Below, piece after piece: positions 17,250 to 27,027 of a stretch of 64,000 nt of DNA (the stretch's first letter is position 1; the number at the start of each line of letters is the position of its first letter). The stretch comes from Pseudomonas fluorescens (GTDB lineage: Bacteria; Pseudomonadota; Gammaproteobacteria; Pseudomonadales; Pseudomonadaceae): positions 62,001 to 126,000 of the forward strand of contig NZ_LACH01000001.1 of NCBI RefSeq assembly GCF_000968015.1, read 5' to 3'. The notes below the pieces were generated by a model. It worked only from the letters and a program-made list of their open reading frames with translations. It searched no databases and was not told where the DNA came from. Both the position numbers and the translations under genes were made by a program.

Positions 17250-17663
17250 TCACTTCACCAGCGGCAGGTTGTCGCCTTTCCAGCTGGAAATACCGCCGGA
17301 GAGCTTGGCGGCGGTGAAGCCGGACTTCATCAGTTCGCGGGCATGCGTGCCGGCTGTCTGGCCCATGGCATCGACCAGGATGATGGTCTTGGCCTTGTGC
17401 TTTTCCAGTTCGCCGACGCGAGCAGCCAGTTTGTCGTGAGGAATGTTCACCGCGCCAACAATGTGACCGGCGGCGAAGTCTTTGGTCGAACGAATGTCGA
17501 TCACAACGCCCGCGTCCTTGTTGACCAGCCCGGTCAGTTCACCGGTGCTCAGGCTGCGGCCGCCGCCTTGCATCTGATAAGCGATCAGCAACGCCAGCAG
17601 TACGACGAAGATACCGACGAGCAGATAGTGGTTAGTGGCAAATTCAATCAGGTGAGCAACCAT
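17250..17663 (-). CDS. Membrane-anchored rhodanese-like protein (YibN type)
   Basis: 137 aa from the ATG at 17663 (MVAHLIEFATNHYLL). A frame to 17711 adds 16 residues without family character. One N-terminal membrane helix (YLLVGIFVVLLALLIAY, about 13-29) is followed by a rhodanese fold: VVIDIRSTKDFAAGHIVGAVNIP and a C-terminal GGISSWKG. The loop that normally carries the persulfide Cys reads TIILVDAMGQTAG, with no cysteine, so sulfur transfer is unlikely. Placed as yibN in the conserved yibN-grxC-secB cluster, divergent from gpmI. Confidence 0.85.
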   Translation of the reverse strand: MVAHLIEFATNHYLLVGIFVVLLALLIAYQMQGGGRSLSTGELTGLVNKDAGVVIDIRSTKDFAAGHIVGAVNIPHDKLAARVGELEKHKAKTIILVDAMGQTAGTHARELMKSGFTAAKLSGGISSWKGDNLPLVK

Positions 17664-17816
17664 CGAAGGAGGTTCCAGGGCGTTAAAATGTCGGCCAGTA
17701 TACACAGCCACTATGGTGGGCCAAACCCCGTCCGGCGGTGACGCGGCCGGAACTTCGCTTTAAACTGCCACTCCCTTTTCCATCGCCCTCTTTTAATTCA
17801 GCCACGAGTGGAATCC

Positions 17817-19346
17817 ATGACTACCACGCCTAAACCTTTGGTCCTGATTATTCTCGACGGCTTCGGTCACAGTGAGAGCCCTGAATCCAACGCTATCTTT
17901 GCGGCGAAGAAGCCCGTACTGGATCGTCTGTGGGCCACCGTGCCGAACGGCCTGATCTCGGGCAGCGGCATGGACGTCGGCTTGCCGGATGGCCAGATGG
18001 GCAACTCCGAAGTCGGCCACATGAACCTCGGCGCCGGCCGCGTGGTGTACCAGGACTTCACGCGCGTGACCAAATCGATCCGCGACGGCGAGTTCTTCGA
18101 GAACCCGACTATCTGCGCCGCAGTGGATAAAGCCGTCGCTGCCGGCAAAGCTGTGCATTTCATGGGCCTGCTGTCCGATGGCGGCGTTCACAGCCACCAG
18201 GACCACCTGGTTGCCATGGCTGAACTGGCTTTCAAGCGCGGCGCCGAAAAAATCTATCTGCACGCCTTCCTTGATGGTCGCGACACGCCGCCGAAAAGCG
18301 CTCAGTCGTCCATCGAACTGCTGGATGCGGCCTTCCAGGCCCTCGGCAAAGGCCGGATCGCCAGCATTGTTGGCCGCTACTTCGCCATGGACCGCGACAA
18401 TCGTTGGGACCGCGTGTCCCAGGCTTACAACCTGATTGTCGATGGCAACGGCGAATTCAACGCCGCCACCGCTCAGGAAGGCCTGCAAGCCGCGTACGAA
18501 CGTGGCGAAAGCGACGAGTTCGTCAAAGCCACCTCCATCGGCGAGCCGGTGAAAGTCGAAGATGGCGACGCCGTGGTGTTCATGAACTTCCGCGCCGACC
18601 GCGCCCGTGAACTGACCCGCGTATTCGTCGAAGACGATTTCAAGGAATTCGAACGTGCCCGCCAGCCGAAACTGGCCGGCTTCGTCATGCTGACCCAATA
18701 CGCCGCCAGCATTCCTGCGCCATCGGCCTTCGCCGCAGGCAGCCTGGATAACGTGCTGGGCGACTACCTGGCGAAAAACGGCAAGACCCAGCTGCGCATT
18801 GCCGAAACCGAGAAATACGCCCACGTAACCTTCTTCTTCTCCGGCGGCCGCGAAGAACCGTTCCCGGGTGAAGAACGCATCCTGATCCCGTCGCCAAAAG
18901 TCGCCACTTATGACTTGCAGCCGGAGATGAGCGCCCCGGAAGTCACCGACCGCATCGTCGATGCCATCGAAAACCAGCGTTACGACGTGATCGTGGTCAA
19001 CTACGCCAACGGCGACATGGTCGGCCATAGCGGCGTGTTCGACGCGGCCGTCAAAGCCGTTGAATGCCTCGACCTGTGTGTCGGTCGCATCGTCGATGCG
19101 CTGGAAAAAGTCGGCGGCGAAGCGCTGATCACTGCCGACCACGGCAACGTCGAGCAAATGTCTGACGAATCCACTGGCCAGGCGCATACCGCCCACACCA
19201 CCGAACCGGTGCCGTTCATCTATGTCGGCAAGCGTGACTTCAAGGTTCGCGACGGCGGCGTGCTGGCGGATGTGGCACCGACCATGCTGATGTTGATGGG
19301 CCTGGAGAAACCGGCCGAGATGACCGGCACGTCGATTCTGGTGTAA
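17817..19346 (+). CDS. gpmI: 2,3-bisphosphoglycerate-independent phosphoglycerate mutase
   Basis: 509 aa alkaline-phosphatase-superfamily enzyme that converts 3-phosphoglycerate to 2-phosphoglycerate using two Mn2+. Metal-site motifs: LIILDGFGH, the phosphoserine nucleophile in [12 protein letters not shown] (Ser64), [29 protein letters not shown] and AHTTEPVPF. The ATG at 17817 is preferred to the GTG at 17808: it gives [14 protein letters not shown] and sits after a GAGTGG ribosome site. It heads the conserved gpmI-envC-(ctpA)-yibQ run. Confidence 0.97.
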   Translation: MTTTPKPLVLIILDGFGHSESPESNAIFAAKKPVLDRLWATVPNGLISGSGMDVGLPDGQMGNSEVGHMNLGAGRVVYQDFTRVTKSIRDGEFFENPTICAAVDKAVAAGKAVHFMGLLSDGGVHSHQDHLVAMAELAFKRGAEKIYLHAFLDGRDTPPKSAQSSIELLDAAFQALGKGRIASIVGRYFAMDRDNRWDRVSQAYNLIVDGNGEFNAATAQEGLQAAYERGESDEFVKATSIGEPVKVEDGDAVVFMNFRADRARELTRVFVEDDFKEFERARQPKLAGFVMLTQYAASIPAPSAFAAGSLDNVLGDYLAKNGKTQLRIAETEKYAHVTFFFSGGREEPFPGEERILIPSPKVATYDLQPEMSAPEVTDRIVDAIENQRYDVIVVNYANGDMVGHSGVFDAAVKAVECLDLCVGRIVDALEKVGGEALITADHGNVEQMSDESTGQAHTAHTTEPVPFIYVGKRDFKVRDGGVLADVAPTMLMLMGLEKPAEMTGTSILV

Positions 19347-19373
19347 CTCGCCCTTCCAAACACCACCAAACCC

Positions 19374-19476
19374 TGTGGGAGCGAGCCTGCTCGCGATAGC
19401 AATCTAACAGCCAACAACTATGTTGAATGTCAGGCCGCCATCGCGAGCAATCGAGCGTCGACCGGCTGCTCCCACA
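19374..19476. repeat. REP doublet with enlarged right arm
   Basis: The left arm TGTGGGAGCGAGCCTGCTCG (19374 on) is normal. The right arm (19439-19476) reads ATCGCGAGCAATCGAGCGTC then GACCGGCTGCTCCCACA, about 13 bases longer than other right arms in the window. It lies between gpmI and envC. Confidence 0.8.
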
Positions 19477-19589
19477 TTGGTTTGTGGGTGTTTTTGGGTC
19501 CAGTCATCACGCAGCCCCAATTGGGCGTTTTTTTTGCAGCGCTTGGCGGGCATACTAGGCTGTCCCTTTCCCTGGTGCCGCCCGCCTCT

Positions 19590-20888
19590 ATGCTTCGCGT
19601 CCTGATAGCCCTTGCTCTGACATGCCTGCTCCAACCGGCCTTTGCTGACGAGCGCGCGCAAACCCAACAACAGTTGGACGCCACGCGTCAGGACATTGCC
19701 GAGCTGAAAAAACTGCTGGGCAAGCTCCAGGAAGAAAAATCCGGTGTGCAGAAAGACCTCAAAGGCACCGAGACCGAGATGGGCAAGCTTGAGAAGCAGG
19801 TCGAAGCCCTGCAAAAAGAGCTGAAGAAAAGCGAATCCGAGCTGCAGCGACTCGATACCGAGAAAAAAAAACTCCAGAGCGCGCGCATTGAACAGCAGCG
19901 ACTGATCGCCATTCAGGCCCGCGCGGCCTATCAGAACGGCCGCCAGGAGTACTTGAAGCTGCTGCTCAACCAGCAGAATCCGGAAAAATTCGCCCGCACC
20001 CTCACCTATTACGACTACCTGAGCCAGGCCCGCCTGGAGCAGCTGAAGAATTTCAACGAAACCCTGCGCCAACTGGCCAATGTCGAAAAAGACATCGCCA
20101 TGCAACAGGCGCAATTGCTGGTGCAGAAAAGCAGCCTCGACAGCCAGCGCGACGAACTCGACAAAGTCCGCAAGGAGCGTCAGCAAGTCCTGGCCAAGCT
20201 CAGCGACGACGTGAAGGCTCGCGATCAGAAACTGGCAGCCCGCGAGCAGGATCAGGCAGACCTGTCTAAAGTCCTTAAAACCATTGAAGAAACCCTGGCC
20301 CGTCAGGCCCGTGAGGCAGAAGAAGCGCGGCAAAAAGCGCTGATCGCCCAGCAGGAAGCCGAAAAAAAGCGTTTACGTGAGGCTCAGGCTGCAGCAGATG
20401 CTGACGCCACTGACGCCCCACGCAATCCCGTTAAATCGACACCTGGCGCGCTGGTTTCAAGTTCAGGCGAGACCTTTGGCGGCCCCTTTGCTTCAAGCCG
20501 GGGAAAACTTCCGTGGCCCGTTGATGGTCGACTGCTGGCACGCTTTGGCGAAACCCGTGGCGACGACGCCCGCACCAAGTGGGACGGCGTGATGATCAGC
20601 GCCTCCGCCGGCAGCCAGGTGCACGCCGTGCATGGCGGTCGCGTGGTGTTCGCCGACTGGTTGCGTGGCGCCGGGCTGCTGGTGATTCTCGACCACGGCA
20701 ACGGTTTTTTGAGTCTTTATGGTCACAACCAGACGCTGCTCAAGTCTGCGGGTGACGTGGTAAAAGCCGGTGAGTCCATCTCCACTGTCGGCAACAGTGG
20801 CGGGCAGGACACGCCAGCGCTGTATTTCGCTATTCGTCAGCAGGGTCACCCGAGTGATCCGGCGCAATGGTGTCGTGCGCAAGGATAA
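19590..20888 (+). CDS. envC: Murein hydrolase activator EnvC
   Basis: 432 aa from the ATG at 19590 (MLRVLIALALTCLLQPAFA, a signal peptide cleaved near FADER). Residues about 25-290 form long charged coiled coils, then a Pro/Ser linker and a C-terminal LytM (M23) domain. EnvC-type proteins bind FtsEX in the periplasm and switch on amidases at the septum. The LytM fold lacks zinc ligands: the usual HxxxD site reads TKWDGVMIS and the usual HxH reads LYFAIRQ, so it is an activator and not a peptidase. ctpA begins 31 bp downstream. The longer frame from 19482 reads the upstream REP and is rejected. Confidence 0.93.
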   Translation: MLRVLIALALTCLLQPAFADERAQTQQQLDATRQDIAELKKLLGKLQEEKSGVQKDLKGTETEMGKLEKQVEALQKELKKSESELQRLDTEKKKLQSARIEQQRLIAIQARAAYQNGRQEYLKLLLNQQNPEKFARTLTYYDYLSQARLEQLKNFNETLRQLANVEKDIAMQQAQLLVQKSSLDSQRDELDKVRKERQQVLAKLSDDVKARDQKLAAREQDQADLSKVLKTIEETLARQAREAEEARQKALIAQQEAEKKRLREAQAAADADATDAPRNPVKSTPGALVSSSGETFGGPFASSRGKLPWPVDGRLLARFGETRGDDARTKWDGVMISASAGSQVHAVHGGRVVFADWLRGAGLLVILDHGNGFLSLYGHNQTLLKSAGDVVKAGESISTVGNSGGQDTPALYFAIRQQGHPSDPAQWCRAQG

Positions 20889-20919
20889 GTACGCCATCTA
20901 CTTCAGGAGTTCGTTCGAC

Positions 20920-22239
20920 ATGCTGCATCTGTCTCGCCTTACCTCGCTGGCCCTGACGATCGCCCTGGTGATCGGCGCGCCTCTGGCGTTCGCCGCTCAA
21001 CCTGCTCCGGCCGTCGCGCCTGCGGGCACTGCTGCGACCACCAAGGCGCCATTGCCGCTGGAAGAGTTGCGCACCTTTGCCGAGGTCATGGATCGGATCA
21101 AGGCAGCCTATGTCGAACCGGTGGACGACAAGACCCTGCTGGAAAACGCCATCAAGGGCATGCTCAGCAACCTCGACCCCCACTCCGCCTACCTGGGCCC
21201 GGAAGACTTCGCTGAATTGCAGGAAAGCACCAGCGGCGAATTCGGCGGCCTGGGCATCGAAGTGGGCGCCGAAGACGGTTTCATCAAGGTGGTTTCGCCA
21301 ATCGATGACACCCCGGCCTCCAAGGCTGGCATTCAGGCTGGCGACTTCATCGTCAAGATCAACGGCCAGCCGACTCGCGGCCAGAGCATGACCGAAGCCG
21401 TCGACAAGATGCGCGGCAAGATCGGCCAGAAAATCACCCTGACCCTGGTGCGCGACGGCGGTACACCGTTTGACGTGACCCTGGCCCGTGCCATCATTCA
21501 AGTGAAGAGCGTGAAGAGCCAGCTGCTGGAATCCGGCTACGGCTACATCCGCATCACCCAGTTCCAGGTCAAGACCGGCGACGAAGTTTCCAAGGCCCTG
21601 GCCAAGCTGCGCAAGGACAACGGCAAGAAGCTCAAAGGCATCATCCTCGACCTGCGTAACAACCCGGGCGGCGTGCTGCAAGCGGCGGTGGAAGTGGTCG
21701 ACCACTTCATCACCAAGGGCCTGATCGTTTACACCAAGGGCCGTATCGCCAACTCCGAACTGCGCTTCTCCGCCACCGGCAAGGACGAAAGCGAAGCCGT
21801 GCCAATGGTCGCACTGATCAACGGCGGCAGCGCCTCGGCCTCGGAAATTGTCGCCGGCGCCTTGCAGGATCAGAAACGCGCAGTGGTCATGGGCACCACC
21901 AGTTTCGGCAAGGGCTCGGTACAAACCGTGCTGCCGCTGAACAACGACCGCGCACTGAAGATCACCACGGCGCTGTATTACACGCCGAACGGCCGCTCGA
22001 TCCAGGCTCAGGGCATCGTCCCGGACATCGAAGTGCGCAAGGCCAAGATCACCAACGAGGCGGACGGCGAGTACTTCAAGGAAGCCGATCTGCAAGGTCA
22101 CCTGGGCAATGGCAACGGCGGCGCCGACAAACCGACCGGTTCCAGCGGCAAAGCCAAAGCGATGCCGCAGGATGATGATTACCAATTGGCCCAGGCCTTG
22201 AGCCTGCTCAAAGGGTTGAGCATCACCTCCGGCCGCTGA
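20920..22239 (+). CDS. ctpA: S41A carboxyl-terminal processing protease CtpA
   Basis: 439 aa from the ATG at 20920 with AGGAG upstream. A signal peptide (cleaved near FAAQ, about residue 27) and a Pro/Ala-rich stretch precede the fold. A PDZ domain (about 105-185, GGLGIEVG...) is inserted before the protease core with the catalytic Ser in GGSASASEIVAG and the Lys in TTSFGKGSVQ. It degrades periplasmic substrates; in P. aeruginosa the homologue needs the lipoprotein LbcA and removes peptidoglycan hydrolases, which fits its place next to envC. It overlaps no neighbour, and the yibQ-like gene starts one base after its stop. Confidence 0.95.
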   Translation: MLHLSRLTSLALTIALVIGAPLAFAAQPAPAVAPAGTAATTKAPLPLEELRTFAEVMDRIKAAYVEPVDDKTLLENAIKGMLSNLDPHSAYLGPEDFAELQESTSGEFGGLGIEVGAEDGFIKVVSPIDDTPASKAGIQAGDFIVKINGQPTRGQSMTEAVDKMRGKIGQKITLTLVRDGGTPFDVTLARAIIQVKSVKSQLLESGYGYIRITQFQVKTGDEVSKALAKLRKDNGKKLKGIILDLRNNPGGVLQAAVEVVDHFITKGLIVYTKGRIANSELRFSATGKDESEAVPMVALINGGSASASEIVAGALQDQKRAVVMGTTSFGKGSVQTVLPLNNDRALKITTALYYTPNGRSIQAQGIVPDIEVRKAKITNEADGEYFKEADLQGHLGNGNGGADKPTGSSGKAKAMPQDDDYQLAQALSLLKGLSITSGR

Positions 22240-22240
22240 G

Positions 22241-23032
22241 ATGCGCCTGCGGTTAATCCTCGGCTTGTTGTGCTGTCTGGCGGGTGTTGCTCACGCATCG
22301 CCCGTCGCGACGGCACCGCAAAAGGCCTATCTGAGCCTGATCATCGATGACCTGGGGCAGAACCTGCCGCGGGATCGCCGCGTGCTGGCCCTGCCCGGCC
22401 CGGTCACCACGGCGATCATGCCCGATACACCCCACGCCACCGAATTCGCCCGCGAGGCCCATCGCGCCGGCAAGATTGTCATCCTGCACATGCCCATGGA
22501 CCCGGCCACCGGCCCGTTTGCCTGGCACCCCGATTTGCCCATCGAAGAGCTCGAAAAGCGCCTGATCGCGGCGTTCCACGTTGTGCCGTATACCGCTGGT
22601 ATCAACAACCACATGGGCAGCCGCATGACCGTTCAGCAACCGGCCATGGCCTGGCTGATGGCGGACTTGCAGCGCCGACACAAGTTCTTCGTCGACAGCC
22701 GCACCAGTGCGCAAACCGTGGCGGCCGCCGAGGCGCAGAAGATTGGTTTGGCGAGCGTTTCGCGGGATGTGTTCCTGGATGACGAGCCCACTGAAGCCGC
22801 GATCCTTACTCAGCTACAGACGGCGATCAGCCTGGCGCGCAAACAGGGCTCTGCGGTGATGATCGGGCATCCGTATCCGCAGACATTGGCGGTACTTGAA
22901 CGTGAACTACCCAAGCTCAAGGCTCAGGGCATTGAGTGGATCGACATCAAACAGATGATCAGCGTGCGCGGCAATCGTGCAACGGCAGCGCACGGCAAGG
23001 ATGGCCAGTACCGCCTCCCGACCGCCCGGTAA
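22241..23032 (+). CDS. Divergent polysaccharide deacetylase (YibQ family)
   Basis: 263 aa. The signal peptide is MRLRLILGLLCCLAGVAHA. The NodB-like fold has been recognised as a divergent deacetylase: YLSLIIDDLGQN (Asp pair at the metal-site position), ILHMPMDP, NNHMGSRMT and FVDSRTSA. It is the third gene of the envC-ctpA-yibQ run, with a start immediately after the ctpA stop. Its true substrate is unknown; a role in envelope polysaccharide or peptidoglycan is inferred from the neighbours. Confidence 0.9.
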   Translation: MRLRLILGLLCCLAGVAHASPVATAPQKAYLSLIIDDLGQNLPRDRRVLALPGPVTTAIMPDTPHATEFAREAHRAGKIVILHMPMDPATGPFAWHPDLPIEELEKRLIAAFHVVPYTAGINNHMGSRMTVQQPAMAWLMADLQRRHKFFVDSRTSAQTVAAAEAQKIGLASVSRDVFLDDEPTEAAILTQLQTAISLARKQGSAVMIGHPYPQTLAVLERELPKLKAQGIEWIDIKQMISVRGNRATAAHGKDGQYRLPTAR

Positions 23033-23136
23033 TTGCTCGCAGCCCACTCCATTTCGCGATAACTATTTATACCTGCCGGTACACCGCCGCGTGCCACGAT
23101 AGCGCTCACCCTGAATTTCATCACCAAGGAATGGAC

Positions 23137-24372
23137 ATGAAATACCTGAGCTTCTTTTGCTTCGCAGGCCTGATTGGCTTGCTGGCTATTTCCGCAGCGC
23201 AGGCCCGCGATCTGGGCGAAGGCGCCGTCAACGACTCACCGTCAAGGGCACTGCAAAACAGCGAACACTCTTATGAAATCTGGAGCGGCGTGGGACTACT
23301 CAGTCTCCAATCGGGCTTGACCTGCAGCGCCGTTCTGCTGGATACGCGAAACCGGCAAGGCCGAGCCACCGGCCCTGCTTACCTGCTCACCAGCGGTCAT
23401 TGCGTGTTGTTTCAGTACGGTTCGGCACGGACTAATCTGCCTTTGAAAGCCAGCATCACCTTCCACTACTTTCATGACATGCCACAGCGTAAGCGCCGAT
23501 ACGCCATCCGGACTGCCCGATGGAGCAGTCTGGTCGGGACCGATCTTGCAGTACTGGAGGTCAACGCAACATTGGCGTCGCTGATACAGGCCGGGGTCAA
23601 CCCGCTCAAGCTGGCGTCCCATCAAACCGACGAGAGTCATGCTGCGCTTAACATAGGCGCGCCGAGCGGCTTTACCGAACAAGGGCTTCGATTGAGTGCC
23701 TGCACTGAACAAACCGCCGGAACGTTCATCGATCACCCCGGGGTGTTTCCTTTGGCCATGAAAAACAGCTGCGACCTTCACGGTGGCAGCTCCGGCAGCC
23801 CGATGCTGAACCGCCGCACCAATGAAATCACCGGCATCGTCAGTAAAGTCGTGACCTCGCGCAACACCCCAGCGCCGCTTGGTTGTGAGCACTCGACGTC
23901 TTGCAAGGCCGCCCGTTTCAACTACAGCTACCCGGCCAACTTTCTGCACACGTGCTTTATTGACGGTGTCTTCACCAGCGATGGGGCGAACTGTTCGTTG
24001 GAGCCGGTCGAGCTGACTGTCACGGAGCCCTGGAAGCTCAAGTCATACATTCATAGAACGCAAAACGCGAGTGAGCAGGTCGTATTGCCTACATGGGACT
24101 TCAGGTTCTCCCTCGAGGCACCCTTCTATCGCTACAAAACGGTCCATAACGCCAGGGACTGCAAAGCTCCCGACCATTACAGCCCCGCCATCAGCGCTGA
24201 AGATGCTTACATCAATACTGAAATCGGGCCACAAAGCGGCGCACATGCACTGTGCATTATCGGCGTCGCCTCAGGGGAACTGCAGCTGACAAGGGCAATG
24301 TTGAATAACGTGTTTACAAGTGCCGTGTACTTGAGCGCGACACCGGCTCCGTCTCAGGTTGTATCGAAGTGA
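23137..24372 (+). CDS. Secreted trypsin-like serine protease
   Basis: 411 aa from the ATG at 23137, seven bases after AAGGA; the frame runs back much further, but without coding character. A signal peptide (MKYLSFFCFAGLIGLLAISA, cleaved near AQA) leads to a chymotrypsin-fold domain (S1/S46-like) with His in LLTSGHC, Asp in GTDLAVLEV and Ser in LHGGSSGSPM. Cysteines near the triad suggest disulfides, so the enzyme is periplasmic or extracellular. Residues after about 300 form a second, beta-rich part with no family that I recognise. It stands alone between yibQ and a convergent binding-protein gene. Its substrate is unknown. Confidence 0.85.
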   Translation: MKYLSFFCFAGLIGLLAISAAQARDLGEGAVNDSPSRALQNSEHSYEIWSGVGLLSLQSGLTCSAVLLDTRNRQGRATGPAYLLTSGHCVLFQYGSARTNLPLKASITFHYFHDMPQRKRRYAIRTARWSSLVGTDLAVLEVNATLASLIQAGVNPLKLASHQTDESHAALNIGAPSGFTEQGLRLSACTEQTAGTFIDHPGVFPLAMKNSCDLHGGSSGSPMLNRRTNEITGIVSKVVTSRNTPAPLGCEHSTSCKAARFNYSYPANFLHTCFIDGVFTSDGANCSLEPVELTVTEPWKLKSYIHRTQNASEQVVLPTWDFRFSLEAPFYRYKTVHNARDCKAPDHYSPAISAEDAYINTEIGPQSGAHALCIIGVASGELQLTRAMLNNVFTSAVYLSATPAPSQVVSK

Positions 24373-24375
24373 TGG

Positions 24376-25131
24376 TTACAGATACTTCGCCATGATGTCG
24401 TCCACCACGCCTTCCTTGCGCAGTTGATCCAGCGCTGCCTGGAGCTTGGCGACGACGTCATCCGGCACGTCTTTGTTCAATGCCAGGTACAACTCGGCGC
24501 TGTTGAAGCGCAGCACGGTCTTGAGCCCGGTCACCCCGTCCTGGCGAGCCAGGTAACGTCCGGCCGGATCACCCGTGGCCCACAGATCAATCTGGCCATT
24601 GACCAGCTTCTTCGCGTTGTCCTGATCCCGCAGCACGACTATCGGATTCAACCCCTGCTTGGCCAACGTCTCGGCAATCGCATCGCCTTTATACGCACCA
24701 ATCTTGTATTTGCGCGCCTGCTCCAGCGACTCGAGGCTGATCTTGCTATCGGCCTTGGCCAGCATGATCCAGTCATCCGGCCCGATCGGGCCAACCCACT
24801 TGAACAGGTTCTCGCGGTCCGGCAACCGTGCCATCACAAATACGCCGTAACCGGGCTTCTCCAGGGCGAGCTTGTAGATTCGCTCCCAAGGAAAACGCAA
24901 CGTCAGGCTGTAGGTGACGTCGGCGCGTTTAAACATCTCGCGGACGATGTCCACCGCGATGCCATTGATGTTTTCGTCCTGAGCGAAGTTTTTGCCGTTC
25001 TTCGCCATGTTGTACGGAGGGAAATTTTCAGTCAGCAACACCAGGCCGGTGTCGGGATTTTCTGCGGCATGTGCTCCATTGACGAGCAATAGAGAAGCGC
25101 TGGCGAGGACAAGAAGAAGGCGTTTAAACAT
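24376..25131 (-). CDS. Periplasmic solute-binding protein (amino-acid type, SBP_bac_3)
   Basis: 251 aa. A signal peptide (MFKRLLLVLASASLLLVNGAH, cleaved after AHA) leads to a type II periplasmic binding fold: LTENFPPYNM, GIAVDIVREMFKRA, then VNGQIDLWATGD. No ABC permease or ATPase is beside it, so it is either an orphan or serves a transporter elsewhere. It lies 78 bp downstream of hisF on the same strand and may be read from the his operon. The ligand is not predictable; the conserved Arg/Asp of amino-acid binders is not clear in the sequence. Confidence 0.85.
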   Translation of the reverse strand: MFKRLLLVLASASLLLVNGAHAAENPDTGLVLLTENFPPYNMAKNGKNFAQDENINGIAVDIVREMFKRADVTYSLTLRFPWERIYKLALEKPGYGVFVMARLPDRENLFKWVGPIGPDDWIMLAKADSKISLESLEQARKYKIGAYKGDAIAETLAKQGLNPIVVLRDQDNAKKLVNGQIDLWATGDPAGRYLARQDGVTGLKTVLRFNSAELYLALNKDVPDDVVAKLQAALDQLRKEGVVDDIMAKYL

Positions 25132-25209
25132 GTCTGGCTACCGAAATCCATGGCGTGCCCAAGAGTGCCCTGAGCCCGCCATGATGTCCACTGGCCTGTA
25201 TCGGTTTGT

Positions 25210-25980
25210 TTAACGCATCACGATGCCGCGATGAGCCATGTAGGCCTTGGCTTCCTGCACGGTGTATTCGCCAAAGTGGAAAATACTCGCCGCCAATACG
25301 GCGCTGGCGTGGCCTTCGATGATGCCGTCGGCCAAATGCTGCAGGTTGCCGACACCGCCCGAAGCAATCACCGGGATACCCAGCGCATCGCTGATGGCGC
25401 GGGTAACGCCCAGGTCGAAGCCGTTTTTCATGCCGTCCTGATCCATGCTGGTCAGCAGGATTTCGCCCGCACCGAGGCCTTCCATCTTCTTCGCCCATTC
25501 AACGGCGTCGAGACCGGTAGGCTTGCGACCGCCGTGGGTGAAGATTTCCCAGCGAGGGGGCTCGCCCGGACCGGAAACTTTCTTCGCGTCGATGGCAACG
25601 ACGATGCACTGCGAACCGAAATGCTGAGCCGCTTCACCAACAAACTCAGGATTGAATACCGCAGCAGTGTTGATCGAAACCTTGTCCGCGCCGGCATTCA
25701 GCAGGTTGCGAATGTCCTGCACGGTACGCACGCCGCCGCCCACGGTCAGCGGGATGAACACCTGGCTGGCCATGCGCTCGACGGTATGCAGCGTGGTGTC
25801 GCGACCGTCGACGCTGGCGGTGATGTCGAGAAAAGTAATCTCGTCGGCACCCTGCTCGTCGTAGCGACGGGCGATTTCCACCGGGTCGCCGGCATCACGG
25901 ATGTTCTCGAACTTGACGCCCTTGACCACCCGGCCGTTATCCACGTCCAGGCAAGGGATGATGCGTTTGGCCAGCGCCAT
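25210..25980 (-). CDS. hisF: Imidazole glycerol phosphate synthase cyclase subunit HisF
   Basis: 256 aa (beta/alpha)8 barrel. It uses ammonia tunnelled from HisH to turn PRFAR into imidazole glycerol phosphate and AICAR. Catalytic Asp11 lies in [15 protein letters not shown] and the second Asp in [10 protein letters not shown]; the phosphate-binding loops are VGGGVRT and ASGGVGN. It is last of the his run, nine bases after hisA. Confidence 0.98.
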   Translation of the reverse strand: MALAKRIIPCLDVDNGRVVKGVKFENIRDAGDPVEIARRYDEQGADEITFLDITASVDGRDTTLHTVERMASQVFIPLTVGGGVRTVQDIRNLLNAGADKVSINTAAVFNPEFVGEAAQHFGSQCIVVAIDAKKVSGPGEPPRWEIFTHGGRKPTGLDAVEWAKKMEGLGAGEILLTSMDQDGMKNGFDLGVTRAISDALGIPVIASGGVGNLQHLADGIIEGHASAVLAASIFHFGEYTVQEAKAYMAHRGIVMR

Positions 25981-25989
25981 GGTCAGTCC

Positions 25990-26727
25990 TCAGCCTTTGT
26001 ACGAATCGCAGAAAGCTTGCGCTTCAGCGACATCGAGAGTGCCTTCGTAGATCGCCCGACCGGTGATCGCGCCGATGATGCCTGGTGCTTTCGCGTCGAG
26101 CAGCGACTTGATGTCACCCAGGTTGTGGATGCCACCGGAGGCAATCACCGGGATCTTCGTCGCGGCGGCCAGCGCAGCGGTGAACGGTACGTTGCAGCCC
26201 TGCATCATGCCGTCTTTGGCGATGTCGGTATAAACGATCGCGGACACGCCATCAGCTTCGAATTGCCTGGCCAGGTCGATCACCTGAATGGTGCTGATTT
26301 CAGCCCAGCCGTCAGTGGCGACAAAACCGTCTTTGGCATCCAGACCGACGATCACTTTGCCCGGGAACGCGCGGCAGGCTTCGGCGACGAAGGCCGGATC
26401 TTTCACGGCTTTGGTGCCGATGATCACGTAGCTCACGCCGGCCTTCACGTAGTGCTCGATGGTTTCCAGGGAACGGATACCGCCGCCGATCTGGATCGGC
26501 AGGTTCGGGTAGCGCTTGGCGATGGCGGTGACCACTTCGCCGTTGACCGGCTGGCCTTCGAAGGCGCCGTTCAGGTCGACCAGATGCAGACGACGGCAAC
26601 CGCCCTCCACCCACTTGGCAGCCATGCTCACCGGGTCATCGGAGAACACCGTGGAATCTTCCATGCGGCCCTGGCGCAGACGAACACAGGCACCGTCTTT
26701 AAGATCGATAGCGGGAATAATCAGCAT
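25990..26727 (-). CDS. hisA: Phosphoribosylformimino-AICAR-phosphate isomerase HisA
   Basis: 245 aa barrel from the ATG at 26727 ([12 protein letters not shown]); five residues upstream in the frame are not used in the family. It isomerises ProFAR to PRFAR. The catalytic Asp pair lies in IPAIDLKDG and [10 protein letters not shown]; phosphate loops are QIGGGIRS and ASGGIHN. It sits between hisF and the DUF2164 gene. Confidence 0.97.
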   Translation of the reverse strand: MLIIPAIDLKDGACVRLRQGRMEDSTVFSDDPVSMAAKWVEGGCRRLHLVDLNGAFEGQPVNGEVVTAIAKRYPNLPIQIGGGIRSLETIEHYVKAGVSYVIIGTKAVKDPAFVAEACRAFPGKVIVGLDAKDGFVATDGWAEISTIQVIDLARQFEADGVSAIVYTDIAKDGMMQGCNVPFTAALAAATKIPVIASGGIHNLGDIKSLLDAKAPGIIGAITGRAIYEGTLDVAEAQAFCDSYKG

Positions 26728-26769
26728 CTGGCAAACCTTCAAATTCGATTGTTCAGCTTCGCTCGAAAA

Positions 26770-27027
26770 TCAGTTTTTCTCGAGCGCCCACAGGTCGCTT
26801 TCGATGCTTTCGAACCTCTCTTTGAGGTGCGTCTGCACATCGAAAATCGCCCTGTTGTAATAGTGCGGCGCAATTTCACGGGTAAACAGCTCAAGGATTT
26901 CAGCCGCTTCGAACGAACCCAGGTCCAGTTCGAAGCGATCCTCCATGAAGCGTTTGATCTTCTGGTTGGCCTCGTTCTCCTGTTCAGGAGAGAGGGTCAG
27001 GATCGGTGGCTTCTTCTTGACGGCCAT
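26770..27027 (-). CDS. DUF2164-family small protein
   Basis: 85 aa, basic N-terminus (MAVKKKPPILTLS) then an all-helical acidic core (IKRFMEDRFELDLGSFEAAEI, then IAPHYYNRAIFDVQ). This matches the DUF2164 family; its function is unknown. It is embedded in the his operon, its start directly adjoining the hisH stop, as is usual in Pseudomonas. There is no obvious link to histidine synthesis in the sequence. Confidence 0.88.
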   Translation of the reverse strand: MAVKKKPPILTLSPEQENEANQKIKRFMEDRFELDLGSFEAAEILELFTREIAPHYYNRAIFDVQTHLKERFESIESDLWALEKN

